A stretch of 64,000 bases of DNA. Origin: Pseudomonas sp. Lineage in GTDB: Bacteria; Pseudomonadota; Gammaproteobacteria; Pseudomonadales; Pseudomonadaceae. The stretch covers positions 16,075 through 80,074 of the forward strand of contig JAUSOF010000085.1 of the NCBI GenBank assembly GCA_030656145.1. The letters are read 5' to 3'. The position numbers and the translations under genes are program-made. Positions 48,090 to 56,267 of the stretch are shown in pieces (the stretch's first letter is position 1; each line of letters opens with the position of its first letter). The notes beneath the pieces are model-generated. The model made no database searches. It saw only the letters and a list, made by a program, of their open reading frames with translations, and was not told the DNA's origin.

Positions 48090-49731
48090 ATACACGCTCC
48101 TTGAACAGGGCAACACCGATACGTCGGAAGGTGTCGAGGAAAGTTTCTTCATCGGTGCGTTGCTCGACGTAGACCTTGATGATCTTGTCGATCACATCCG
48201 GCATGTCATCCTGGGCAAAGGATGGGCCGAGGATCTGCGCCAGGCTGGCATCGCGGCCGGAGTTGCCGCCGATGGATACCTGGTAGAACTCCTGGCCCTT
48301 CTTGTCCACGCCGAGAATGCCGATGTGGCCAACATGGTGATGGCCGCAGGCGTTCATGCAGCCGGAGATATTCAGTTCGATGTTACCGATGTCGAACAGG
48401 TAATCCAGGTCATCGAAACGGCGCTGGATGGCTTCGGCCACCGGGATCGACTTGGCATTGGCCAGCGAGCAGAAGTCGCCACCCGGGCAGCAGATGATGT
48501 CGGTCAGCAGGCCCACGTTCGGTGTGGCAAAGCCGTGTTCACGCAGCTCGCCCCAAAGCGTGAACAGTTGGGTCTGTTCCACGTCGGCGAGGATGATGTT
48601 CTGGTTGTGGCTGTTGCGCACCTCGCCAAAGCTGTAGCGATCGGCCAGGTCGGCGATACTGTCGAGTTGCTTGTCGGTGACATCTCCCGGTGCTACGCCG
48701 GTAGGCTTGAGCGACAGGGTGACAGCGACATAGCCGGGTTTCTTGTGGGCAAAGGTGTTGCGCTGACGCCAGCGAGCGAAGCCTGGGTGCTCAGCATCAA
48801 GTTGCGCCAGAGCCGCGTCCTGGTCGTGAAGGGGCTGATAGGCCGGGTCGATGAAGTGCGCAGCGACGCGCGCCACTTCTGCGTCGGTCAGGGTGGTCGG
48901 GCCATCCTTCAGATGTGCCCACTCGGCGTTGACGCGCTCGGCGAACACCTCGGGGGTCAGCGCCTTGACCAGAATCTTGATGCGGGCCTTATACTTGTTA
49001 TCGCGACGGCCATAGCGGTTGTAGACGCGCAGGATGGCGTCCAGGTAGCTGATCAAGTGTGGCCACGGCAGGAATTCATTGATGAAGCTGCCGACCACCG
49101 GGGTCCGACCCAGGCCGCCGCCCACGGAGACGCGAAAGCCCAGTTCTCCAGCCTCGTTGTTCACGGCTTCAAGGCCGATGTCATGCACCTCGATTGCCGC
49201 GCGGTCGTTGGTCGCACCATTGACTGCAATCTTGAACTTGCGCGGCAGGTGAGTGAACTCGGGGTGGAAGGTCGACCACTGACGGATGATTTCACACCAG
49301 GGCCGCGGGTCGACGATCTCGTCCTTGGCCACGCCGGCGAACTGATCGGTGGTGGTGTTGCGAATGCAGTTGCCGCTGGTCTGGATCGCGTGCATCTGCA
49401 CGGTGGCCAATTCGGCGAGGATCTCGGGTACGTCTTCCAGGTCAGGCCAGTTGAACTGAACGTTCTGCCGGGTGCTGATGTGGGCGTAGCCCTTGTCGTA
49501 GTCGCGGGCAATCTTGGCCATCATGCGCACCTGCCTGGAAGACAGCAGGCCGTAGGGCACAGCAACCCGCAACATAGGCGCGAAACGCTGAATGTACAGG
49601 CCATTTTGCAAGCGTAGCGGGCGGAATTCTTCGCCACTTAGCTCGCCAGCCAGATAACGGCGGGTCTGATCACGGAACTGCTGGACGCGGTCCTCGATGA
49701 TTTGTTGATCGTACTGGTCGTATACGTACAT
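48073..49731 (-). CDS. cysI: Sulfite reductase hemoprotein, CysI/NirA type
   Basis: Assimilatory siroheme/4Fe-4S enzyme of 552 aa that reduces sulfite to sulfide for cysteine synthesis. The coupled cluster ligands are CCPGGDFC and CMNACGHHHVG. The siroheme-binding segments YAHISTRQNVQFNW and TSGNCIRNTTTDQFAG are also present. No cysJ flavoprotein is nearby, as usual in pseudomonads, where a ferredoxin-type donor is thought to serve. The start at 49731 (MYVYDQYDQQII) is the family N-terminus. Confidence 0.95.
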   Translation of the reverse strand: MYVYDQYDQQIIEDRVQQFRDQTRRYLAGELSGEEFRPLRLQNGLYIQRFAPMLRVAVPYGLLSSRQVRMMAKIARDYDKGYAHISTRQNVQFNWPDLEDVPEILAELATVQMHAIQTSGNCIRNTTTDQFAGVAKDEIVDPRPWCEIIRQWSTFHPEFTHLPRKFKIAVNGATNDRAAIEVHDIGLEAVNNEAGELGFRVSVGGGLGRTPVVGSFINEFLPWPHLISYLDAILRVYNRYGRRDNKYKARIKILVKALTPEVFAERVNAEWAHLKDGPTTLTDAEVARVAAHFIDPAYQPLHDQDAALAQLDAEHPGFARWRQRNTFAHKKPGYVAVTLSLKPTGVAPGDVTDKQLDSIADLADRYSFGEVRNSHNQNIILADVEQTQLFTLWGELREHGFATPNVGLLTDIICCPGGDFCSLANAKSIPVAEAIQRRFDDLDYLFDIGNIELNISGCMNACGHHHVGHIGILGVDKKGQEFYQVSIGGNSGRDASLAQILGPSFAQDDMPDVIDKIIKVYVEQRTDEETFLDTFRRIGVALFKERVYAANH

Positions 49732-50127
49732 GAAGAGTCCTGTTTCAGGCTGCTTACAGCAATTCTGCGCGCACGGCCGCGCACCCCTAACGGAGCTGCA
49801 GGAAGATACCAGCTCAAGGTTATGCGCAAAAGTGAAGTTTTAGTATATGGACAGAACGTTGAGTTCTAAGGATGGGTAAGAACATAACCGCATAGGCCAT
49901 GAATATGACGGGCGCTGCTGCGCGGCCGCCTCCAGGGCGTAAGCCCTTGGACGTTTAGGCCGCGTCAGTCTCGGAAGGTCCGGGGTAAGTGCTCGGGACG
50001 GACGGGGGTTGCTGGCGCATAAAGTAGGCGGTATTTTTTTTGCACTCCATTCAATGCTTGAGCAAGCGCACGACCTAGTCTTAACTGCATAAGCGAACCA
50101 TTCATAAGCATAATAAAAGGGTAGCCC
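49732..50127. other. Intergenic region upstream of cysI
   Basis: A 396-bp divergent gap. A minus-strand TATACT (49842-49847) about 110 nt before the cysI ATG could be the -10 element of its promoter, without a convincing -35, as expected for an activator-dependent (CysB) promoter. The centre holds an imperfect hairpin (CCAGGGC-GTAA-GCCCTTGG, about 49934-49952). No gene is credible in it. Confidence 0.4.
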
Positions 50128-50241
50128 ATGACCGACCACACCGAAGTCGAAAGCCAAGACAGCGTTGCCGACGCCAGGGCGATCTTCGTTCTGATCCTGC
50201 TAGCAGTAGTCACCGCGGTATTCTGGGTCAGCCAGCAATAA
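50128..50241 (+). CDS. Small single-span membrane peptide (37 aa)
   Basis: Complete short frame ATG 50128 to TAA 50241. It encodes an acidic N-terminus (MTDHTEVESQDSVADARA) and one hydrophobic helix (IFVLILLAVVTAVFWVSQQ). An AGGG ribosome site lies 7 nt upstream. The amphipathic-then-hydrophobic layout and the clean start and stop look like a real small membrane protein rather than noise. Function unknown. Confidence 0.65.
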   Translation: MTDHTEVESQDSVADARAIFVLILLAVVTAVFWVSQQ

Positions 50242-50329
50242 CCGGAACTTTTACGCGCTTATGGACAGATGGCGGCAAAGAGCCACTGTTCAGCGTTTAT
50301 ACTGCGCACCCTTTTCTGGAGTTGTGTGC

Positions 50330-51430
50330 GTGATCTGGTCGGTTGTGAGTGTTGCTCTTCTGCTGTTTCTTTCAATGCTGAGTAGCCTGGCGTCTGCGGC
50401 CAGTGAAGATCCGCTCGCCAAGGCCCCGGCGCCCGTGTCCGTGGTGTTTATCAATCCCGGCTATGCGGATGAGCCGTTCTGGGTCGGTTATATCGATTAC
50501 ATGCGCGATGCGGCGGATGACTTGGGAATCCAGCTGCGGGTGCTTGACGGTGAGCGTGATCAACTCAAGGTGTTGCAGCATGCGCGTGATGTTCTGCAAG
50601 CCCAAGAGCAGCCAACCTACCTGGTCTTCGTCAACGAACACTATGCCGGACCCGAGATTCTTCGCCTGTTTGCCGACAGTCAGATCAAACTGTTCGCCCT
50701 GCACAGCACCCTGACCCCGGATCAGCAGGCAATCGCCGGCGGCAGTCGGGAGAAGTACAGCAACTGGATTGGCAGTCTGGTGCCCAACGATGAGGACGCC
50801 GGTTATCTGATGGCCAAGGCCTTGATCGCCCTGGCTCCAGCTGGCTCTGGCGAAATGGTCGCATTTTCGGGAATCAAGCAGACGCCATCTGCCACATTGC
50901 GTGAGGCGGGCCTGCATCGAGCGTTGGCCGAACACCCATATATAAGGCTAAGGCAGTTGCTGTATGGCGAATGGTCGAACCAGCGCGCCTATGAGCAGGC
51001 TCAAGTCCTGCTTGCGCGTTATCCCGATGTCGGCCTGGTGTGGGCGGCGAATGACGAGATGGCGTTTGGTGTCATGCGTGCGGCTGAGGAGCAGGGGCGA
51101 CACCTGCGCTACTCGGCATTGAACAACTCAGCGCAAGTGCTGCGGGCACGGATTGATGAGCGTGTTAGCGCCTTGGTCAGCGGTCATTTCATTCTGGGTG
51201 GCTGTGCCATGGTCATGCTTCACGATCACGCCGCCGGTGTCGATTTCGCTGACCGCGGTGGCAAGGATCAACAGGCAAACCTGTTTCGCATGCTCAATAA
51301 GCAGGACGCGTTAATTTTGTTGCGGCGCATCAACAAGCATGATGCAGGGCTGGATTTTCGTCGTTTCAGTACCGCGCTCAACCCGGAGCGGCAGGGCTAT
51401 GATTGCTCTATCGACGGCCTGTTGCGCTAG
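50330..51430 (+). CDS. Periplasmic substrate-binding protein, type 1 (sugar/LuxP-like fold)
   Basis: Secreted protein of 366 aa with a signal peptide of about 24 residues (MIWSVVSVALLLFLSMLSSL, then ASA). The fold is Peripl_BP_4: VVFINPGYADEPFWVGYIDY, then LVWAANDEMAFGVMRAA and VSALVSGHFILGG. The GTG at 50330 has GGAG 8 nt upstream; a GTG at 50324 is too close to that site. No ABC permease or ATPase is adjacent, so it is an orphan that may instead feed a chemosensory or two-component receptor. Confidence 0.85.
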   Translation: MIWSVVSVALLLFLSMLSSLASAASEDPLAKAPAPVSVVFINPGYADEPFWVGYIDYMRDAADDLGIQLRVLDGERDQLKVLQHARDVLQAQEQPTYLVFVNEHYAGPEILRLFADSQIKLFALHSTLTPDQQAIAGGSREKYSNWIGSLVPNDEDAGYLMAKALIALAPAGSGEMVAFSGIKQTPSATLREAGLHRALAEHPYIRLRQLLYGEWSNQRAYEQAQVLLARYPDVGLVWAANDEMAFGVMRAAEEQGRHLRYSALNNSAQVLRARIDERVSALVSGHFILGGCAMVMLHDHAAGVDFADRGGKDQQANLFRMLNKQDALILLRRINKHDAGLDFRRFSTALNPERQGYDCSIDGLLR

Positions 51431-51453
51431 GGGCTGAGGCTGCAGTCCCGGGT

Positions 51454-51678
51454 TCAAACACCTGCGAAATACAGCACCAGCTTGACCACAGAAAAAATCA
51501 CCAGCACGAACAGCAGAGTGAACAGTATGCCGAGGATGATGAAGTGGCTGGGTTTGCCACGGCTGAAGTCACGGCTACGTTTCTTGCCACTCTGTACGCC
51601 AATGGCTGCTGCCAGCACGCTTTGCAGCATTTCCCATAGAGTCAGTGGCTTGTCGTCTTGATCATCCTGCTTGCTCAT
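51454..51678 (-). CDS. DUF2970 small membrane protein
   Basis: Protein of 74 aa (MSKQDDQDDKPLTLWEMLQS ... FAGV) with the DUF2970 pattern: LWEMLQSVLAAAIGVQS, a basic linker KKRSRDFSRGKPSHF, and one C-terminal helix. The ATG at 51678 is chosen; the open frame extends further upstream without support. It lies 53 nt after the MATE gene on the same strand. Role unknown. Confidence 0.85.
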   Translation of the reverse strand: MSKQDDQDDKPLTLWEMLQSVLAAAIGVQSGKKRSRDFSRGKPSHFIILGILFTLLFVLVIFSVVKLVLYFAGV

Positions 51679-51731
51679 ATGTACCCCTGGGTTGCGCTCT
51701 GTCAGGTTCGTCGAACAGCCACAGCGGTTAC

Positions 51732-53057
51732 CTACAACTGTATGTTGGTCCAGCCTCGACGTTGCCACATCACGGCGAAAATCACCGAGGCCAGGCCGCG
51801 CTGGAGAATCTGCAGGCTCCAGATGGCCAACAAACCATAGCCCAAGATAGGGCCGAGCAGGTAAGCCAAGGGTAGAAAGAACAACCACTGGTTGCTCAGG
51901 CTGACCAGCATCACCGTGCGGCTGGCGCCAGCGCCGAGCAGTGCCTGGGTGAGCACCAGGGCAGTGGCATCCAGCACCATGCCCAGGCCGGTCAGGCGCA
52001 ACGGCCAACTGCCGAGTTCGATCAACAGCGGATCGCTGACGAACAGTTGCAAGATCAGTTCAGGGTATAGCCAGAAGGGCGTGCCTAGCAGCATCAGGCC
52101 GACGGCTGCGACCTTGACTACGTCCCAGCCCCAGCGATGGGCGGCATCGAAGTCCTGTTCGCCCAGGCTGTGGCTGACCAGTGTGGTGGCCGCCATGCCC
52201 AGGCCGATCGCCGGCAGGATCAGCAGCAGCGCCAGGTTGATCAGCACGTGAGCGACGGCCAGTTCGGCGGTGCCGACCTGGCCGATGATCCAGAACAGCG
52301 CGGTAATGCCGGTGGCGAAGAAGAATTGCTGAGCCGAGTTGGGCAGCGACAGGCGTAGCAGGCTGCGCAGGTCAATAATGCTGGGGCGGCGGGTCAGGAA
52401 ACCCTGGTGGCGCGCGCTGTGCCAGGTCTGTATGGCGTAGATCAGTGAGCCCAGGTACAGCGCCAGGGTAGTGCCGAGTCCGGAGCCGGGCGCGCCCATT
52501 TTCGGTAAACCGAACAGGCCGTGGATTAACGAGTAGCTGATCAGCACATTGGCCAGGTGCATGATCACCAGGGTGCGCATATACACCCCGGAGCGGTGGC
52601 TGCCGTTCCAGTAGCCGCGGAAGGAGAAGTTCAGGCCGACGGCGAAAATCGCCAGCACCCGCCACTCGAAGTAGGCGGTGCCAATGCCCAGCACCTCGGG
52701 GTCGCCCGACAGCAGTCCAATGATCGGCTGGGCGTTCAGCCAGCAGAATACCGTTAGGGGCAGGGCGAGACACAGCGCGATCAGCATGCTGGCATTCAGC
52801 GGTGCCGCGAGCTCATCCAGGCGACCCTCGCCACGGCGGCGTGCGACCAGCGCTTGCACACCGGCACCAAGGCCCATGACCAGGGCGATGGCCATGAAGT
52901 TGGCGTAACTGCCGATGCCGACGCCGGCCAATGCCTTCTCACCGAGGTGGCCGACCATGGCCGCATCCACCAGGTTGAGGAGGCTCTGGCTGAGCATGCC
53001 GCCGATAATCGGCAGGCCGAGAGTGAGGATGTGGCGTAGGCGTTGACGCTCGATCAT
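51732..53057 (-). CDS. MATE-family efflux transporter
   Basis: Inner-membrane cation-coupled drug or metabolite exporter of 441 aa with about 12 helices in two homologous halves. The first helix segment LGLPIIGGMLSQSLLNLVDAAMVGHLGEKALAGVG is typical of the MATE/DinF-NorM group. The substrate cannot be inferred. (Residues are given in two parts by position: the signature covers 14-48.). Confidence 0.92.
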   Translation of the reverse strand: MIERQRLRHILTLGLPIIGGMLSQSLLNLVDAAMVGHLGEKALAGVGIGSYANFMAIALVMGLGAGVQALVARRRGEGRLDELAAPLNASMLIALCLALPLTVFCWLNAQPIIGLLSGDPEVLGIGTAYFEWRVLAIFAVGLNFSFRGYWNGSHRSGVYMRTLVIMHLANVLISYSLIHGLFGLPKMGAPGSGLGTTLALYLGSLIYAIQTWHSARHQGFLTRRPSIIDLRSLLRLSLPNSAQQFFFATGITALFWIIGQVGTAELAVAHVLINLALLLILPAIGLGMAATTLVSHSLGEQDFDAAHRWGWDVVKVAAVGLMLLGTPFWLYPELILQLFVSDPLLIELGSWPLRLTGLGMVLDATALVLTQALLGAGASRTVMLVSLSNQWLFFLPLAYLLGPILGYGLLAIWSLQILQRGLASVIFAVMWQRRGWTNIQL

Positions 53058-53175
53058 GCAGGGTTCGCTGTGGGCCTATTAGCCCGATCCATGGCCGGAA
53101 GTGGTGCGCATCTTAACCTGTGAACAGAGGCCGAGGCAGCGCCCTGTCGACAGCAGCTTGCAGGGTGTCGCGGTC

Positions 53176-54222
53176 TCAAGCGCCAGTTGTGCGCTCAACC
53201 CGGCGACGGCGGTCGAGAACCTCGACTGCTCGGGCGCGCAACTGACCACAACCACCGTCGATGTCCTGGCCGGCGGAGTTGCGCACCTTGGTCAGCACGC
53301 CGCGGCTGTGCAGATAGCGGACGATCTGCACGATACGGTCGCCATCCGGGCGCTGGAACTCATCGGCTTCCAGGCTGTTGTAGGGAATCAGGTTCATGAT
53401 CGCGTACTTACCCTTGAGCAGACGCAGGATGCCGTCCATTTCGGCCTGACTGTCGTTGATGCCCTTAAGCAGCGTCCATTGATACTGGATCGGATAATCG
53501 ATCTGCCGTGCATAGCGCTCGCCTAGCTCGACCAGCTCCTCGGGGTCGATACGTGGCGCGCGCGGCAACAATTGCTGGCGCAGTTCGGCATCGGTGGTGT
53601 GCAGCGACAGGGCCAGTGCAGGCTTGATCCGCTGCTCTGGCAGGCGCTCGAATACGCGCGGATCGCCGACCGTGGAAAACACCAGGTTGCGCTGGCCAAT
53701 GCCGCCATCGCTGCCGAGCAGGTCGATGGCCTGCAGTACGTTGTCGAGGTTATGCGCCGGTTCCCCCATGCCCATGAACACCACTTTCTTTACTGGACGA
53801 AAGCGTCGGGCCAGGGCCACCTGGGCGACGATCTCGGCTGTGCTCAACTGACGCAACAGCCCGCTCTTGCCGGTCATGCAGAACACGCAGCCCACCGCGC
53901 AACCGACCTGACTTGACACGCAAAGAGCGTCGCGCGGCAGCAGCACGCTTTCCACCATTTGTTTATCGGCCAGCTCCACCAGCAACCGCGCCGAACCGTC
54001 CGCCGCTGGATGTTCGGCGCTGAGGCGGGCGAGGGCGTTGAGCGCTTCCGTCAGCTGCGGCAGGGCATTGCGCACCGCCAGCGGCAGGAAGTTTTCGCTT
54101 TGTTGATGTCGAGTGCCGGTGTCCAGCGGCTTGCCTTGCAGCCAGGCACGGCTGATTCGCCCAATGTGTATGGGCTTGGCGCCGAGGTCGGCGAGGCGCT
54201 GGTAGAAATCTTCGATCTGCAT
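53176..54222 (-). CDS. RlmN-like radical SAM RNA methyltransferase paralogue
   Basis: Protein of 348 aa with the radical-SAM cluster site C-AVG-C-VF-C in SSQVGCAVGCVFCMTGKSG, followed by VFMGMGEPAHNLDNV (SAM-binding GGE-like) and LALSLHTTDAELRQQLLP. A C-terminal Cys in DIDGGCGQL matches the second methyl-transfer Cys of RlmN/Cfr. It lacks the N-terminal HhH-like extension usual in RlmN and sits away from the ndk-pilF-hisS group, so it is probably the second RlmN-like paralogue of pseudomonads with an undefined RNA target. Confidence 0.88.
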   Translation of the reverse strand: MQIEDFYQRLADLGAKPIHIGRISRAWLQGKPLDTGTRHQQSENFLPLAVRNALPQLTEALNALARLSAEHPAADGSARLLVELADKQMVESVLLPRDALCVSSQVGCAVGCVFCMTGKSGLLRQLSTAEIVAQVALARRFRPVKKVVFMGMGEPAHNLDNVLQAIDLLGSDGGIGQRNLVFSTVGDPRVFERLPEQRIKPALALSLHTTDAELRQQLLPRAPRIDPEELVELGERYARQIDYPIQYQWTLLKGINDSQAEMDGILRLLKGKYAIMNLIPYNSLEADEFQRPDGDRIVQIVRYLHSRGVLTKVRNSAGQDIDGGCGQLRARAVEVLDRRRRVERTTGA

Positions 54223-54374
54223 GGGGCGCGCATGCTATCACCGGGCGTGCAGTGACGGTATCTGTCACGTGGTGAGGTTTATTGCAGGCTGGTGTGACGA
54301 GTGCTTTGCTCAACCCCGCCCGCACACTCATACTAGCGCCTTGATTGGCCTGACCCAGCTGTGCGGAGCGGTAG

Positions 54375-54677
54375 ATGAAATACATACACCAGCGCGAACA
54401 CCTTAACGAAGACGACGAAGTCGTGATCGAGTGCTCGCAGACCTGCAATATCCGCCTGATGAGCGACGCGAACTTTCGCAGCTTCAAGAATGGCGGCCGA
54501 CACACCTATCACGGCGGCGCGTTTGATACCTTCCCTGCGAGAATCACTGTGCCGAGCAGTGGCTTCTGGAATATCACCATTGATACCGTTACCCGTAAGG
54601 CGATCAGCGTGACGCGCAAGCCGACGCTCAAGCACTCGATCAAGATCATCCGCAAGTCGGCTACGCGGTTGAGTTGA
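54375..54677 (+). CDS. DUF1883 domain protein
   Basis: Protein of 100 aa (MKYIHQREHLNEDDEVVIEC) with the pattern of DUF1883: beta-rich, with NIRLMSDANFRSFKNGGRHTYHGG and SGFWNITID. The family occurs alone or fused to TIR domains; the role is unknown. GGAG lies 8 nt upstream of the ATG. It borders the degraded region that follows. Confidence 0.82.
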   Translation: MKYIHQREHLNEDDEVVIECSQTCNIRLMSDANFRSFKNGGRHTYHGGAFDTFPARITVPSSGFWNITIDTVTRKAISVTRKPTLKHSIKIIRKSATRLS

Positions 54678-54764
54678 ACGGCGGATACCGCATGCGTTTG
54701 CAGGCGCTGGTAAACAGGCTGGGCGAGAACGCCTGCTCCATCCGAAGCAAGTTCAAGGGCAAAG

Positions 54765-54873
54765 TGCCGGTGCTTTGCCGCTTGGAACTGTTGCAGATGA
54801 CGGTGCGCCTGGAATACTAAACCACCTGCCTAGCTCCCGCTTACGTGCAATTTTATTCCCTGCGTTCGTAGAT
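54765..54873 (+). pseudogene. Remnant of a cytochrome P450 / adenylate-forming ligase gene junction
   Basis: Ungapped hand alignment with 59968-60076 (end of the P450 gene and start of the ligase gene) gives about 77 matches in 109 bases. The translation supports homology in both frames: LELLQMTVRLEY-stop against LDFLQMKVRLEC-stop for the P450 end, and ILNHLPSSRLRAILFPAF against MLNQLPISRLSGITFPAI for the ligase start. The ligase ATG has become ATA, and no similarity continues on either side. This is the scar of a second P450-ligase locus. A 42-codon frame (54692-54820) covers it but has no P450 similarity in its first half. Confidence 0.8.
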
Positions 54874-54930
54874 TGTCGCTCCGCAGGTACTGATATTTCC
54901 GCGGGATGCTTCACCGCAGAGGGCGCGGTA

Positions 54931-55959
54931 ATGAATGCCAGCCAATCAGTTGGGGGGATGCTTGGCCAAGCTTATTCCGGCAGCCGGCACCGGGTGTTTT
55001 TACCCAGCACTGTTAATCCTGCTCTGGTTGCATGCCCCCGAGCGAATGGGCCTGTTGCTGAAGAGGCCGGCGGGTGGTTTAAGCGCTACCGAACTCGACT
55101 GATAGTCGGGCTCAGCAACTCCGGAAGATGGCCACAAGTTACAGTCCTGTTGGTTATTGGCCTGCTGCTGAGCGGATGTATCGGCGGGCAGCTGCAAGCG
55201 CAGCGCGAGGCAGCCGCGGATGTCGCCATTACGTCAGGGTGGCAGCGCAGTAATCTCGAAGCGGGGCCGTTCGTGCTGGCGTCCTTTGCCCCTCAGGGTT
55301 TGCAGCGCACCACCATGCTCACGGTATACATCGAGGGCGATGGTTTGGCTTGGCTCAACGCCTCAACCCCATCCACTGACCCCACTCCACTCAATCCTTT
55401 GGCCTTGCGCCTGGCGTTACGTGACCCTGGCGGCGCTGCAGTTTATCTGGGCAGGCCTTGTCAGTTCGTTACGGGCGAGCAGCGTCGTGGTTGCCAGCGT
55501 AAATATTGGACCAGCCACCGCTTTGCCCCTGAGGTGATTGAGGCCAGTTCCAGCGCTATTGAGCAACTCAAACAACGTTACGCGGCCGAACACTTGGTGC
55601 TAGTGGGCTATTCCGGCGGTGGTGCGGTGGCCGCCCTGATAGCCGCACAAAGGCAGGATGTCACGCGCCTGATAACTGTCGCAGGTAACCTCGATCACCA
55701 TGCTTGGACTACTGGACTGCGTTTATCGCCACTCGAGGGTTCTCTGAATCCTGCCGACGCCTGGCAACGATTGCAGTACGTGCCGCAAGTGCACTTTGTC
55801 GGCGGTCAGGACAGGGTGATGAGTGAATCGGTGATTGAGTCCTACAGGGCACGCTTTGCTGTCGGTTCGCCGCCGGTTGTTAGGCGCCTGCCGGGATTCG
55901 ACCACCATTGCTGCTGGGTCGAGCAGTGGCCGGAGTTGCTTGGCGGTGCAGGGCTCTGA
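54931..55959 (+). CDS. Alpha/beta hydrolase-like lipoprotein, start uncertain
   Basis: The conserved part (about 55130 onward) has a hydrophobic segment ending in lipobox LLSGC, then a serine-hydrolase-like domain: YIEGDGLAW, YLGRPCQF, KYWTSHRFAPEV, the nucleophile elbow VGYSGGGAVAALIAA, TVAGNLDHHAWT and a terminal His in LPGFDHHCCW. A catalytic triad is therefore plausible, and the mature protein should sit on the outer membrane. The ATG at 54931 has GAGGG 7 nt upstream but adds about 70 residues before the lipobox, which is too long for a signal peptide. The true start is probably near 55080-55150 (no ATG there), or the N-terminus was altered when the adjacent remnant formed. Confidence 0.72.
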   Translation: MNASQSVGGMLGQAYSGSRHRVFLPSTVNPALVACPRANGPVAEEAGGWFKRYRTRLIVGLSNSGRWPQVTVLLVIGLLLSGCIGGQLQAQREAAADVAITSGWQRSNLEAGPFVLASFAPQGLQRTTMLTVYIEGDGLAWLNASTPSTDPTPLNPLALRLALRDPGGAAVYLGRPCQFVTGEQRRGCQRKYWTSHRFAPEVIEASSSAIEQLKQRYAAEHLVLVGYSGGGAVAALIAAQRQDVTRLITVAGNLDHHAWTTGLRLSPLEGSLNPADAWQRLQYVPQVHFVGGQDRVMSESVIESYRARFAVGSPPVVRRLPGFDHHCCWVEQWPELLGGAGL

Positions 55960-56267
55960 GCGCTTCTAGTTTTCACATTATCTGGAGAAGGCCAGCGTAC
56001 CTCATGCTCGCCGCAGGCGACGCAAGCGCCTGCGGCGATTCCATCCTCCGTTGCCATGTGCCAATTATAGGTTGAAGGCAGCTTTTGTACGCCGCGGCCC
56101 GAGTGGCGTAATGCTTGGCAGTGCTGGCATGCGGCCCACTCTACGAGCTGTTGCGTACTGGTCAGCGGGGCGTGCCCGCGCGACTCACACATAACGTGCA
56201 TAGCCTTTGGAATAAAAAAACCCGCACTGGTAAGTCAGTGCGGGTTTTTGGGTACTGCCGAGGGCGT
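55960..56267. other. Gap between the lipoprotein gene and the autotransporter gene
   Basis: About 308 bp. The minus-strand frame 56201-55842 shows two CxxC pairs (CQHC and CVAC) but runs into the end of the lipoprotein gene and has no clear ribosome site, so I do not call it. The right end carries the autotransporter terminator. Confidence 0.5.
56214..56249. terminator. Strong bidirectional terminator after the autotransporter gene
   Basis: A7, then CCCGCACTG (56221-56229), loop GTAAGT, CAGTGCGGG (56236-56244), T5. It lies 19 nt past the minus-strand autotransporter stop. Confidence 0.93.

Noticed and set aside
47815..49617. 600-codon open frame antisense to cysI on the plus strand
   Set aside because: It covers cysI exactly in antisense, has no family-like motif or ribosome site, and arises from GC-rich third positions of the real gene.
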